From NCBI RefSeq assembly GCF_001428405.1, contig NZ_LMSL01000039.1, forward strand, positions 378,883-427,587: DNA of 48,705 bases, read 5' to 3'. Each line of letters starts with the position of its first letter. The stretch's first letter is position 1. Below are positions 18,645-28,083 of the stretch, in pieces. The DNA is from Frateuria sp. Soil773. GTDB lineage: Bacteria > Pseudomonadota > Gammaproteobacteria > Xanthomonadales > Rhodanobacteraceae. The position numbers and the translations under genes are program-made. Under the pieces are notes generated by a model that did not search any database, was not told the DNA's origin, and saw only the letters and a program-made list of their open reading frames with translations.

Positions 18645-20042
18645 CTACTCGAAGGCGCCGACGAACGAATCCGGCGCGTAGTTCTCGAACTTGGTGTAGT
18701 GGCCCAGGAAGGCCAGCTTCACCGTCTCGGTGGGGCCGTTGCGCTGCTTGCCGATGATGATCTCGGCCAGTCCCTTGTCCGGCGATTCCTTGTTGTAGTA
18801 CTCGTCGCGGTAGATGAACATGATCACGTCCGCGTCCTGCTCGATGGCGCCCGATTCGCGCAGGTCGGACATCATCGGCCGCTTGTCGGCGCGCTGCTCC
18901 AGCGAGCGGTTGAGCTGCGACAGGGCGATCACCGGCACGTTCAGCTCCTTGGCGAGGCCCTTGAGCGAGCGCGAGATCTCCGAGATCTCGGTGGCGCGGT
19001 TCTCCTTGTTGCCTGGCACCTGCATCAACTGCAGGTAGTCGATCACGATCAGGCCCAGCCCGCCGTGCTCGCGGTGCAGCCGGCGCGCGCGCGCGCGCAG
19101 CTCCACCGGCGACAGGCCGGGGGAATCGTCGATGAAGATCTTGGCCTCGGAAAGGATCGCGATCGCGTTGGTGACGCGCGGCCAGTCCTCCTCGCTGAGG
19201 TCGCCGTTGCGCAGATGCTGCGCGTGGATGCGGCCGATCGAGGAGATCAGGCGGAAGGCAAGCTGCGAGGCCGACATTTCCATCGAAAAGATCACCACCG
19301 CCTTCTTCGCGCGCAGCGCGGCGGCCTCGGCGATGTTCACCGAGAACGCGGTCTTGCCCATCGAGGGGCGCGCCGCGACGATGATCAGGTCCGACGGCTG
19401 CAGGCCGGAGGTAAGCTCGTCCAGGTCGGTGAAGCCGGTGGAGATGCCAGTGAGCTGGCCGCGGTTCTCGTAGCGCTCGGTGAGCATGCGGAAGGCGTCC
19501 TTCACCGCCTCGCGCATGGAGACCGAATCCTTCTTGCCGCGCGCGCCCGACTCGGCGATGTGGAACACGCGCTGCTCGGCGCTTTCCAGCACCTCCTGCA
19601 CGCTCTTGCCCTCGGGCCGGTAGCCGTCCTCGGTGATCGAGGTGCCGGCGTCGATGAGCTGTCGCAGCACGGATTTCTCGCGCACGATGTCGGCGTAGGC
19701 GGCGATGTTCGCCGCGCTCGGCGTGGCGTTGGCCAGCTCGATGAGATAGCTGGCGCCGCCGACCATCTCGGCCAGGCCGTTGGCCTCGAACCAGTCGCCC
19801 AGGGTCACCGCGTCGCACGGCATGCCCTTCACCGCCAGCTCGTTGATCGCGCGCCAGATCAGGCGGTGGTCCTTGCGGTAGAAATCCTGCTCGCCGAGCT
19901 TGTCGGCCACCTTGTCCAGCGCGTCGGGCGCCAGCATCAGCCCGCCCAGCACGGCCTGCTCGGCGTCGATCGAATGCGGCGGCACGCGCAGCGCCTCGAC
20001 GGCCGAGGCGTTGCCGCTCTTGCGCTCGGGGACAAAGGACAT
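18645..20042 (-). CDS. dnaB: Replicative DNA helicase DnaB
   Basis: A 465-residue hexameric helicase. The N-terminal domain starts RVPPHSIDAEQAVLGGLML. Walker A is ARPSMGKTA with K230, followed by VIFSMEM, LIVIDYLQLM (Walker B) and ALSQLNRSLEQR. There is no intein. The ATG at 20042 is preceded by GAGG, and the longer upstream frame crosses the DnaA-box region. DnaB unwinds DNA at the fork and is loaded at oriC by DnaA and a loader. Confidence 0.98.
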   Translation of the reverse strand: MSFVPERKSGNASAVEALRVPPHSIDAEQAVLGGLMLAPDALDKVADKLGEQDFYRKDHRLIWRAINELAVKGMPCDAVTLGDWFEANGLAEMVGGASYLIELANATPSAANIAAYADIVREKSVLRQLIDAGTSITEDGYRPEGKSVQEVLESAEQRVFHIAESGARGKKDSVSMREAVKDAFRMLTERYENRGQLTGISTGFTDLDELTSGLQPSDLIIVAARPSMGKTAFSVNIAEAAALRAKKAVVIFSMEMSASQLAFRLISSIGRIHAQHLRNGDLSEEDWPRVTNAIAILSEAKIFIDDSPGLSPVELRARARRLHREHGGLGLIVIDYLQLMQVPGNKENRATEISEISRSLKGLAKELNVPVIALSQLNRSLEQRADKRPMMSDLRESGAIEQDADVIMFIYRDEYYNKESPDKGLAEIIIGKQRNGPTETVKLAFLGHYTKFENYAPDSFVGAFE

Positions 20043-20145
20043 GGCATTACCTCGCAGAAGGACGGGAGCATGGCCGACGACGCGAACGGCCGATGTCGCG
20101 GGATCAGGATACGCGGGGGCATCTCGCACCGCGAGACAACAACCC

Positions 20146-20175
20146 TGTGGATAAGCTGTGCGTTGCTGTGGATAG
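20146..20175 (-). promoter_or_regulatory. Two phased DnaA boxes upstream of dnaB
   Basis: On the minus strand there is a perfect consensus box TTATCCACA (complement of 20146-20154) and a one-mismatch box CTATCCACA (complement of 20167-20175). They have the same orientation and are 21 bases apart, two helical turns, lying 104-133 bases before the dnaB ATG. DnaA binding here could regulate dnaB. Confidence 0.65.
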
Positions 20176-20270
20176 CCCGCCGGCGCCAAGCGTCCGGAAC
20201 GCCGGCCCCGGCGGCCCGGGAGCAGCGAACCGGGAGCAACGTGCGGAAACGGCGCGGCCCGCCAAAGCAA

Positions 20271-20292
20271 ACGGGCACCCGAGGGTGCCCGT
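20271..20292 (-). terminator. Intrinsic terminator of the rpsF-rpsR-rplI operon
   Basis: ACGGGCACCC and GGGTGCCCGT form a perfect 10-base stem. On the minus strand it is followed by TTTGCTTT, and it lies 31 bases after the rplI stop. Confidence 0.85.
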
Positions 20293-20322
20293 CTGGGACA
20301 GCAGTGGCGGGTGCCGGTCGGC

Positions 20323-20772
20323 TTACTTGTCGCTGACCACGATCACCTTGACCTGGGCCTGCACGTCGGCGTGCAGGCTGATCGTCACGTCGAACTCGCC
20401 GGTATTGCGGATCGGGCCTTCGCCCTGGATCACTTCGCCCTTGCCGACCTTCTGGCCGGCGGCTTCCAGCGCCTCGGCGATCTCGCGCGGGCCGACCGAG
20501 CCGTACAGCTTGCCTTCCGGGCTGGCGTGCGCGGCGATGGTCACCGTGGCGCCCTCGAGCTTGGCCTGGCGGGCCTGGGCGTCGGAAAGCAGGGTGTTGG
20601 CCTTGGCCTCGTACTCGGCGCGGCGCTTCTCGAAGGCTTCGAGGTTGGCGGCGGTGATCGGCACGGCCTTGCCCTGCGGCAGCAGGTAGTTGCGGCCGTA
20701 GCCCGGCTTCACGTTGACCTTGTCGCCCAGGTTGCCGAGGTTGCGGACTTTCTCGAGAAGAATCAGTTGCAT
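20323..20772 (-). CDS. rplI: 50S ribosomal protein L9
   Basis: A 149-residue L9 with the N-terminal motif [32 protein letters not shown], a long connecting helix (about 40-75) and a C-terminal domain. It binds domain V of 23S rRNA. It is the last gene of the rpsF-rpsR-rplI operon and is separated from rpsR by 168 bases containing a dispersed inverted repeat. Confidence 0.98.
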   Translation of the reverse strand: MQLILLEKVRNLGNLGDKVNVKPGYGRNYLLPQGKAVPITAANLEAFEKRRAEYEAKANTLLSDAQARQAKLEGATVTIAAHASPEGKLYGSVGPREIAEALEAAGQKVGKGEVIQGEGPIRNTGEFDVTISLHADVQAQVKVIVVSDK

Positions 20773-20837
20773 GGTTTCATTCCTTTTCGTTAGCGCCGGG
20801 GTGGCCGGCGCAGCCGTGGACGGTTGTCCGAAGGGCT

Positions 20838-20929
20838 GGGATTCGGGAGACGGGATTGGGGATTCGGAAAAGCGCAGCGCGTCGAGCCTGCGGCTTTTAT
20901 CGAATCCCGAATCCCCAATCCCGAATCCC
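20838..20929. repeat. GGGATTCGGGATTGG-type inverted repeat inside the ribosomal operon
   Basis: The left arm (20838 to about 20872) is built of GGGATTCGG and GGGATTGGG units. The right arm (20893-20929) is the complementary CGAATCCC/CCAATCCC series, with a small indel between arms. It sits between rpsR and rplI and would be transcribed as a long hairpin. Related units flank the argG start at 42214 and 42328. Confidence 0.88.
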
Positions 20930-20940
20930 GGACGTCGTCA

Positions 20941-21171
20941 TCAGACGTCGTGGTTGTCGGTGTACGGCAGCAGGGCGAGGAAGCGCGCGCGCTTGATCGC
21001 GGTGGCCAACTGGCGCTGGTAGCGCGCCTTGGTGCCGGTGATGCGGCTGGGCACGATCTTGCCGTTCTCGGTGACGTACTGGCGCAGGGTGTTGAGATCC
21101 TTGTAGTCGATCTCCTTCACGCCCTCGGCAGTGAAGCGGCAGAACTTGCGGCGGCGGAAAAACTTGGACAT
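20941..21171 (-). CDS. rpsR: 30S ribosomal protein S18
   Basis: A 76-residue S18 with the typical [13 protein letters not shown] opening, [18 protein letters not shown] and [30 protein letters not shown]. It pairs with S6 on the 30S platform. It lies 14 bases downstream of rpsF. Confidence 0.98.
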   Translation of the reverse strand: MSKFFRRRKFCRFTAEGVKEIDYKDLNTLRQYVTENGKIVPSRITGTKARYQRQLATAIKRARFLALLPYTDNHDV

Positions 21172-21185
21172 GGCTGGGCTCCTGA

Positions 21186-21623
21186 TCAGTCGTCGCTGTC
21201 GCGGCTGTTGTCGCTGTCACCGCGGTCGCGGCGCGGGCGCTCGTCGCCGTCGTCGCTGTCGTCATCGCGGCGGCGCGAGGACTTGGCATCATCCTTTTCC
21301 TTCGACTTCAGGATGAAGGACGGCTCGGTGTCGGCGGCGTCGCGGCGGATCACAAGGTGGCGCAGCACGGCGTCGTTGAAGCGGAAGCCCGACTCCAGTT
21401 CGTCCAGCGCGTTCTGGCCGACCTCGATGTTGAGCATCACGTAGTGAGCCTTGGCCAGGTTCACGATCGGATAGGCCAACTGGCGGCGACCCCAGTCTTC
21501 CAGGCGGTGGATCTTGCCGCCGTCGGCCTCGATCAACGCCTTGTAGCGCTCGATCATCGCCGGAACCTGCTCGCTCTGGTCAGGGTGGACCAGAAACACG
21601 ACTTCGTAATGACGCAGGGTCAT
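21186..21623 (-). CDS. rpsF: 30S ribosomal protein S6
   Basis: A 145-residue S6 ([28 protein letters not shown]) with a complete ferredoxin-like domain to about residue 100. A highly charged Asp/Arg/Ser tail follows (about 110-145, many RDRGD and SDD units). E. coli S6 also has an acidic C-terminal extension that is glutamylated, but this tail has few Glu. It is the first gene of the rpsF-rpsR-rplI operon; no priB is present between rpsF and rpsR. Confidence 0.97.
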   Translation of the reverse strand: MTLRHYEVVFLVHPDQSEQVPAMIERYKALIEADGGKIHRLEDWGRRQLAYPIVNLAKAHYVMLNIEVGQNALDELESGFRFNDAVLRHLVIRRDAADTEPSFILKSKEKDDAKSSRRRDDDSDDGDERPRRDRGDSDNSRDSDD

Positions 21624-22052
21624 CGTGGGTTAACTCCTTGTGGATGCGGCCAATTCGGCCTCGCAGCCTCCCGCCCGGTGCGGTGAGGCAAGGTTCCGTC
21701 CGGGCCCTCGGGCGCCGGACAGAAGCGGAAGTGTAAGGGAATTCAGGCAATTGGGGCAAGCGGCGGGAATGGGCGGCTGCGTTCGGGGGCGCCGCCATTC
21801 CGGCCGGATGCGGCCTGGCAAGGCCGCCATCCGGCAGAAGGAGCTCATATCCCGGCAAACCGCAAGGAATCACCCCAAGGAACGTCATCCCAGCGAAAGC
21901 TGGGATCCAGTGCCATTGGGATGCACACCGGAGCAACGTCGCTGGATCCCAGCTTTCGCTGGGATGACGGCGGATCGAACAGGGGGATGGCGGCAATGGC
22001 GACGGCAACGGCAGGACGGCGGCGACAGAGGCAACGCCGGCGCCATCCCGGC
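21624..22052. other. 429-base gene-free region between rpsF and iscA
   Basis: It should contain the rpsF promoter. It holds the REP-like element at 21884-21968. I see no supported gene: open frames here have no recognisable similarity and cross the repeat. Confidence 0.6.
21884..21968. repeat. REP-like dispersed inverted-repeat element, copy 2
   Basis: Perfect 27-base inverted arms at 21884-21910 and 21942-21968 enclose a 31-base spacer. The left arm begins GTCATCCCAGCG and ends GGGATCCAG. Each arm contains an inner CCCAGC/GCTGGG palindrome. It is the most symmetric of three related elements in the window. Confidence 0.92.
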
Positions 22053-22379
22053 TCAGCCGACGGTGAAGCTCTCCCCGCAGCCGCACTCGCCGGTGGCGTT
22101 CGGGTTATGGAACACGAAGCTGGCGTTGAGGCCCTGGCGGCGGAAGTCGATCACCGTGCCATCGACCAGCGGCAGGCTCTTGCGGTCGACCACCACCGGC
22201 ACGCCGTCGAGTTCGACCACCTCGTCCTCCTCGCCCACCGTCTCGGCCAGGTCGACCACGTAGGCGAAGCCGGAGCAGCCGGTGCGCTTGACGCCGAAAC
22301 GCACGCCGGCGGCCTGCGGCGTCTGCGCGAGGAACTGGCGCATGCGCTGGCTGGCGGAGGGCGTGATGGTGATGGTCAT
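22053..22379 (-). CDS. iscA: Iron-sulfur cluster assembly protein, IscA/HesB family
   Basis: A 108-residue A-type carrier with the three conserved cysteines C35 (RTGCSGFAY), C99 and C101 (GECGCGESF). The segment [18 protein letters not shown] to [12 protein letters not shown] matches E. coli IscA closely, though ErpA and SufA share the fold. The ATG at 22379 ([13 protein letters not shown]) gives the standard length. It is a single gene here, away from any visible iscSU genes, so it may act as a stand-alone Fe-S carrier. Confidence 0.93.
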   Translation of the reverse strand: MTITITPSASQRMRQFLAQTPQAAGVRFGVKRTGCSGFAYVVDLAETVGEEDEVVELDGVPVVVDRKSLPLVDGTVIDFRRQGLNASFVFHNPNATGECGCGESFTVG

Positions 22380-22512
22380 GGCGGATTCGACGAAGGGTGG
22401 GTTCCGGTGGCCGGGGATCGCGGAAAAGGTCGCGGCCGCGAAGGACACTACATTATCATGCCGGTTTGTCCCCGGCGCCCGACATGCGGCGCAACAGCAG
22501 GAGTTTCAACCC

Positions 22513-23928
<1,416 letters not shown>

Positions 23929-23941
23929 CCGACCGACGACC

Positions 23942-24733
23942 ATGCGCCACCATCTGCCAACGCTCGCCACAACCCTCGCGCTGACCCTGCTGCTCGGCGC
24001 GTGCCATAGCGTGAAGGTGCTGGTGCCGCCGAACTTCAGGGCACCGACCGCGACCGGCAACTCGCTCGACCTGGCCCGGCAGCACCTGCAGGAGGCCACG
24101 CCCTGCTGCGGCAGCTTCGCCGACTTCTCCTACAGCACCCCGCTGCCCTGGCGCCCGAAGAAGTTCGAGCTGGGCAGCGGCAGCGCGGTGGCCAACCTCA
24201 ACGGGGTGCGCAGCTACTTCCTCGCGTTCCGGCTGCCGTCGGACGTGAAGCTGCCCTACCGCGTGGCGCTGAAGTCGGAGTTGAACGGCCGCTGGCTGCA
24301 TTCGAGCTACCTGTTCGCGCCCACCACCGTGCTGCTCGACGAGGCTTTCCAGCCGATCGAGTCCAAGGACGTGCGCCTGTGCGAATACATGGGCTGGAGC
24401 AGCGAGAGCACCGGCGCGTTCGGCAGCGTCAGCGTGACCACCGACAAGGCGCGCTACCTGGTGGTCTACAGCTCGGCCGACCAGCAGGCCGGCAACACCT
24501 ACTGGGAGCAGTCCCCCGCCGCGTTCTCCGCCGAGGCGCCGGTGAAGATGGCCTCCAACGGCAGCTTCCGCATCCCGCACGGCCCCGACGGCAACGTGTG
24601 GGTCGGGTTGATGAACAAGACCTACGCCAAGGCCGTGGACAACGGCATCTGCGACAAGGCCCCCCAAGGCGACGGCGTGCTCAATACCCTGCGCACCGCC
24701 CTGCCGACCCACTGGAGCGGGAGCGGAAGTTGA
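23942..24733 (+). CDS. Lipoprotein with MalM-like domain
   Basis: A 263-residue exported lipoprotein with lipobox LLLGAC (lipidated C21). The segment CCGSFADFSYSTPLPW (about 57-72) is the signature of the MalM family, periplasmic proteins of the maltose operon with unknown role. There is no maltose gene nearby. The gene starts 13 bases after the asnS stop and its own stop overlaps the next start, suggesting asnS-lipoprotein-membrane protein co-transcription. Function is unknown. Confidence 0.72.
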   Translation: MRHHLPTLATTLALTLLLGACHSVKVLVPPNFRAPTATGNSLDLARQHLQEATPCCGSFADFSYSTPLPWRPKKFELGSGSAVANLNGVRSYFLAFRLPSDVKLPYRVALKSELNGRWLHSSYLFAPTTVLLDEAFQPIESKDVRLCEYMGWSSESTGAFGSVSVTTDKARYLVVYSSADQQAGNTYWEQSPAAFSAEAPVKMASNGSFRIPHGPDGNVWVGLMNKTYAKAVDNGICDKAPQGDGVLNTLRTALPTHWSGSGS

Positions 24734-25059
24734 CCCTTGTAGCCCTGTATCTGGCCCTGCTGCTCGGCGGCGTCGCCTGTTTCGTGCTGTATTACCTGGC
24801 CCAGTACCGGATCGCCCGGCTGTTGCGCGATCGTCACCCGCAGCAGTGGAAGATCATCGCCGAGCCCGAGCAGGGGCAGGCCAGCGCCCTGCGCACCTGG
24901 GTGCGGTTGCAACAAGTGCTGCGCACGGCGCAGCCGCGCCTGCCCGAACTGCTGCAGGACGCGGCGATCACGCGCTGGTACCGCGTCTGGCGCGTGGGCC
25001 TGTGGCTGGCCTGGCTGTGCTGGTTCGCCGCGCTGTTCCTGCAATGGCGCGCGCGCTGA
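24730..25059 (+). CDS. Small two-TM membrane protein, possibly UspB-like
   Basis: About 109 residues. There is no ATG in the right place, so translation probably begins at the TTG at 24730, which overlaps the stop of the MalM-like gene (TTGA). It has TM1 at about 2-22, a basic amphipathic loop (RIARLLRDRHPQQW to RLPELLQDAAITRWYRVW) and TM2 at about 88-105. The layout and length resemble UspB, but sequence similarity is weak. The protein is unassigned. Confidence 0.6.
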   Translation: MTLVALYLALLLGGVACFVLYYLAQYRIARLLRDRHPQQWKIIAEPEQGQASALRTWVRLQQVLRTAQPRLPELLQDAAITRWYRVWRVGLWLAWLCWFAALFLQWRAR

Positions 25060-25084
25060 ACTCCATCCGTCGAGGGAGCAAGCG

Positions 25085-25876
25085 ATGCAATTGGATCTGA
25101 CTGGTCGTCACGCCCTGGTCTGCGGCGCCTCCCAGGGCATCGGTCGCGCCACCGCGATCGAACTGGCCGGACTGGGCGCCAGCGTCACCCTGCTGGCCCG
25201 TTCGGCCGACGCACTGGCCGAACTCGCCGGGCAGTTGCCGCGGTCGCATGCGGAGCAGGAGCACCGCTGGCACGCGGTGGACATGCTCGACACCGGCGCG
25301 CTGCTGGCGGTCGCCACCGACCTGGCGATCGCCCATCCGGCGCAGATCCTGATCAACAACACCGGCGGCCCGCCCGGCGGCCCGGCCCACACCGCCGAGC
25401 CGACCGCCTTCGAGGCCGCGTTCCGCCAGCACCTGTTGGCCGGCCAGGCGCTGGTGCAGGCACTGCTGCCCGGCATGCGCGCCGGCGGCTACGGACGCAT
25501 CGTCAACGTGATCTCCACCTCGGTGAAGGAACCGATCGCCGGCCTGGGCGTCTCCAACACCGTGCGCGCCGCGGTCGCCGGCTGGTCCAAGACGCTGGCC
25601 AGCGAGCTGGCCACCGACGGCATCACGGTCAACAACGTGCTGCCCGGCTACACCCGCACCAGCCGGCTGGACGGTCTGCTGGCCGCGCAGTCGGCAAACA
25701 CCGGCCGCAGCGCCGACGACATCGCGCAGGGCCTGCTGGCCGGCGTGCCGGCGCGGCGCTTCGGCCAGCCGGAGGAAGTGGCGGCGGTGATCGCCTTTCT
25801 CTGCACCCCGGCCGCCGCCTACGTCAACGGCGTTAGCATCGCGGTGGACGGCGGCCGCACGCGCGCCCTGAGTTGA
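25085..25876 (+). CDS. Short-chain dehydrogenase/reductase family protein lacking the canonical Tyr-Lys dyad
   Basis: A 263-residue Rossmann protein. The cofactor motif is GASQGIG (14-20), NNTGG replaces NNAG, and the C-terminus PEEVAAVIAFLCTPAAAYVNGVSIAVDGG is typical of SDRs. At the catalytic YxxxK position the protein has S157-N-T-V-R161, so both the Tyr and the Lys are replaced. It starts 25 bases after the preceding gene, is upstream of the aminomuconate-semialdehyde dehydrogenase and may belong to the same catabolic unit. Its substrate is unknown. Loss of the dyad is read directly from the sequence. Confidence 0.88.
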   Translation: MQLDLTGRHALVCGASQGIGRATAIELAGLGASVTLLARSADALAELAGQLPRSHAEQEHRWHAVDMLDTGALLAVATDLAIAHPAQILINNTGGPPGGPAHTAEPTAFEAAFRQHLLAGQALVQALLPGMRAGGYGRIVNVISTSVKEPIAGLGVSNTVRAAVAGWSKTLASELATDGITVNNVLPGYTRTSRLDGLLAAQSANTGRSADDIAQGLLAGVPARRFGQPEEVAAVIAFLCTPAAAYVNGVSIAVDGGRTRALS

Positions 25877-25943
25877 GCGCGCAGGCGGGCGCATACGCCG
25901 GCGTCCGGTGCATTTGCCCGGCCCAGGCCTTAAGCTTGCGCGG

Positions 25944-27410
25944 ATGACAAGCCTGCGTCTCGCCAACCTGATCGACGGTCGCCTGCAGGCCCCGATCGAC
26001 GGCCACTGGCTGGAGATCCACGAGCCGGCCACCGGCGAGGTCTTCGCGCATTGTCCCGACAGCCAGGCCGCCGACGTCGCCGCCGCCGTCGAGGCCGCCC
26101 GGCGCGCGGCGCCCGGCTGGGGCCATACGCCGCCGGAGCAGCGCGCACGGCTGCTGCAGCGGCTGGCCGACCTGATCGAGGCGCGGCTGCAAGCCTTCGC
26201 CGAGCTGGAATCGCGCGACAGCGGCAAGCCGCTCGCCCTTGCGCGCGGCCTGGACATCCCCCGCGCGGTCAGCAACCTGCGCTATTTCGCCGCCGCGGCG
26301 ACGACCTGGGGCAGCGAATCGCACGCCACCGAAACCGGCGCGCCCGACGGCGGCGCGATCAACTACACCTTGCGCCAGCCGCTCGGCGTGGTCGGCTGCA
26401 TCAGCCCCTGGAACCTGCCGCTGTACCTGTTCACCTGGAAGATCGCGCCCGCGCTGGCGGCCGGCAACGCGGTGGTAGCCAAGCCTTCCGAGGTCACGCC
26501 CTGCACCGCCGCCCTGCTCGGCGAACTGAGCATCGAGGCCGGCCTTCCGCCCGGCGTGCTGAACATCGTGCAGGGCCGCGGGCCAGCCGTGGGCCAGGCC
26601 ATCGTCGAGCATCCCGCGGTAAAGGCGGTCTCCTTCACCGGCAGTACCGCCACCGGCGCCCGGATCGCCGCGGCGGCCGCGCCGCACTTCAAGAAGGTGT
26701 CGCTGGAACTGGGCGGCAAGAACCCGGCGATCGTGTTCGCCGATGCGGGCCTTTCCGACGCCGACATGGACACCCTCGTGCGCTCGGGCTTCGCCAACCA
26801 GGGCGAGATCTGCCTGTGCGGCTCGCGGCTGCTGGTGCAGCGACCGATCTACGAGAGCTTCCGCGCACGCTACCTGGAACGCGTGCGCGCGCTGCGCGTG
26901 GGCGATCCGCGCGACGCGTCCAGCGACCTCGGCGCGCTGGTTTCGAAGCCGCACTTCGACAAGGTGATGGCCTGCATCGCCCAGGCGCGCGCCGAAGGCG
27001 GCCTCGTGCTGTGCGGCGGCGAGGCCGTCGCCGGGCCGGGCCGCTGCGCCGGCGGCTGGTTCGTGGCGCCCACGGTGATCGAGGGCCTGCCGAACGAGGC
27101 GGCCACCAACCAGCAGGAAATCTTCGGCCCGGTGGTGACCCTGATCCCGTTCGAGGACGAAGCCGAGGCGCTCGCCATCGCCAACGGCACCGGCTACGGC
27201 CTGGCCGCCTCGCTGTGGACGCGCGATCTCGCACGCGCGCACCGGCTGTCCGCGCAACTGGAATTCGGCATCGTGTGGGTCAACTGCTGGATGCTGCGCG
27301 ACCTGCGCACGCCGTTCGGCGGCGTGAAGCAGTCAGGCGTCGGCCGCGAGGGCGGCACCGAGGCGTTGCGCTTCTTCACCGAACCGAAAAACGTCTGCAT
27401 CCGCTACTGA
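25944..27410 (+). CDS. 2-aminomuconate 6-semialdehyde dehydrogenase (ALDH8A1-like)
   Basis: A 488-residue NAD-dependent aldehyde dehydrogenase. Key sites are SPWNLPLYL (N157), ELGGK with general base E255, and GEICLC with nucleophile C290. The opening LANLIDGRL and the segments RDSGKPLALARGLDIPR and FANQGEICLC closely match ALDH8A1/AmnC-type enzymes. These oxidise 2-aminomuconate semialdehyde in tryptophan (kynurenine) or aminophenol degradation. The RidA-like 2-aminomuconate deaminase two genes downstream acts on the product, supporting the assignment. A hydroxymuconic-semialdehyde specificity cannot be excluded. The ATG at 25944 matches the family start. Confidence 0.88.
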   Translation: MTSLRLANLIDGRLQAPIDGHWLEIHEPATGEVFAHCPDSQAADVAAAVEAARRAAPGWGHTPPEQRARLLQRLADLIEARLQAFAELESRDSGKPLALARGLDIPRAVSNLRYFAAAATTWGSESHATETGAPDGGAINYTLRQPLGVVGCISPWNLPLYLFTWKIAPALAAGNAVVAKPSEVTPCTAALLGELSIEAGLPPGVLNIVQGRGPAVGQAIVEHPAVKAVSFTGSTATGARIAAAAAPHFKKVSLELGGKNPAIVFADAGLSDADMDTLVRSGFANQGEICLCGSRLLVQRPIYESFRARYLERVRALRVGDPRDASSDLGALVSKPHFDKVMACIAQARAEGGLVLCGGEAVAGPGRCAGGWFVAPTVIEGLPNEAATNQQEIFGPVVTLIPFEDEAEALAIANGTGYGLAASLWTRDLARAHRLSAQLEFGIVWVNCWMLRDLRTPFGGVKQSGVGREGGTEALRFFTEPKNVCIRY

Positions 27411-27420
27411 AGGAACTCCG

Positions 27421-28083
27421 ATGAACTCGCTGAAAGACCTGCTGGCCAACAACCGGCGCTGGGCCGCCGACGTCACCGCCAGGGAACCGGACTTCTTCGA
27501 AAAGCTCGCCCAGCAGCAGGCGCCGAAGTACCTGTGGATCGGCTGCTCCGATTCGCGCGTGCCGGCCACCCAGATCGTCGACCTGCCGCCGGGCGAGATC
27601 TTCGTCCACCGCAACGTCGCCAACGTGGTGGTGCATACCGACCTCAACGCGCTCAGCACCATCCAGTTCGCGGTGGACGTGCTCAAGGTGAAGCACATCC
27701 TGGTGGTCGGCCACTACGGCTGCGGCGGCGTCGGCGCGGTGCTGAACCAGTCGCGGCTGGGCCTGATCGACAACTGGCTGCGCCACATCGGCGACGTCGC
27801 GCTCAAGCATCCGGACAAGCTCGACCCGGCCGTCGCATTCGCGGTGCGCCACGCGCGCCTGTGCGAGCTCAACGCGGTCGAGCAGGCGATGAACGTGTGC
27901 CACAGCACGGTGGTGCGCGAAGCCTGGGAGCGCGGCCAGCCGCTGGCCGTGCACGCGTGGATCTACGGCCTCGAGGACGGCCTCATCACCGACCTCGGCC
28001 TGGACGCGCGCAACCACGAGCAGTTGCCCGCCACCTACGAAAACGTGCTGGCCAGCCTCGCCGAGCGCTGGAAAGCGCAGTGA
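27421..28083 (+). CDS. can: Beta-class carbonic anhydrase
   Basis: A 220-residue beta carbonic anhydrase. Zinc ligands are C42 (IGCSDSR), H98 and C101 (VGHYGCGG), with the D44/R46 pair. It interconverts CO2 and bicarbonate. It begins 10 bases after the ALDH stop, and its TGA overlaps the GTG of the deaminase gene, so it is translationally embedded in the aminomuconate cluster. One explanation is handling of CO2 released upstream in the pathway by a decarboxylase not in this window; this is inference. Confidence 0.96.
   Translation: MNSLKDLLANNRRWAADVTAREPDFFEKLAQQQAPKYLWIGCSDSRVPATQIVDLPPGEIFVHRNVANVVVHTDLNALSTIQFAVDVLKVKHILVVGHYGCGGVGAVLNQSRLGLIDNWLRHIGDVALKHPDKLDPAVAFAVRHARLCELNAVEQAMNVCHSTVVREAWERGQPLAVHAWIYGLEDGLITDLGLDARNHEQLPATYENVLASLAERWKAQ

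Noticed and set aside
18645-20042. Possible intein in dnaB
   Set aside because: The protein is of normal length (465 residues) and the Walker A region is uninterrupted.
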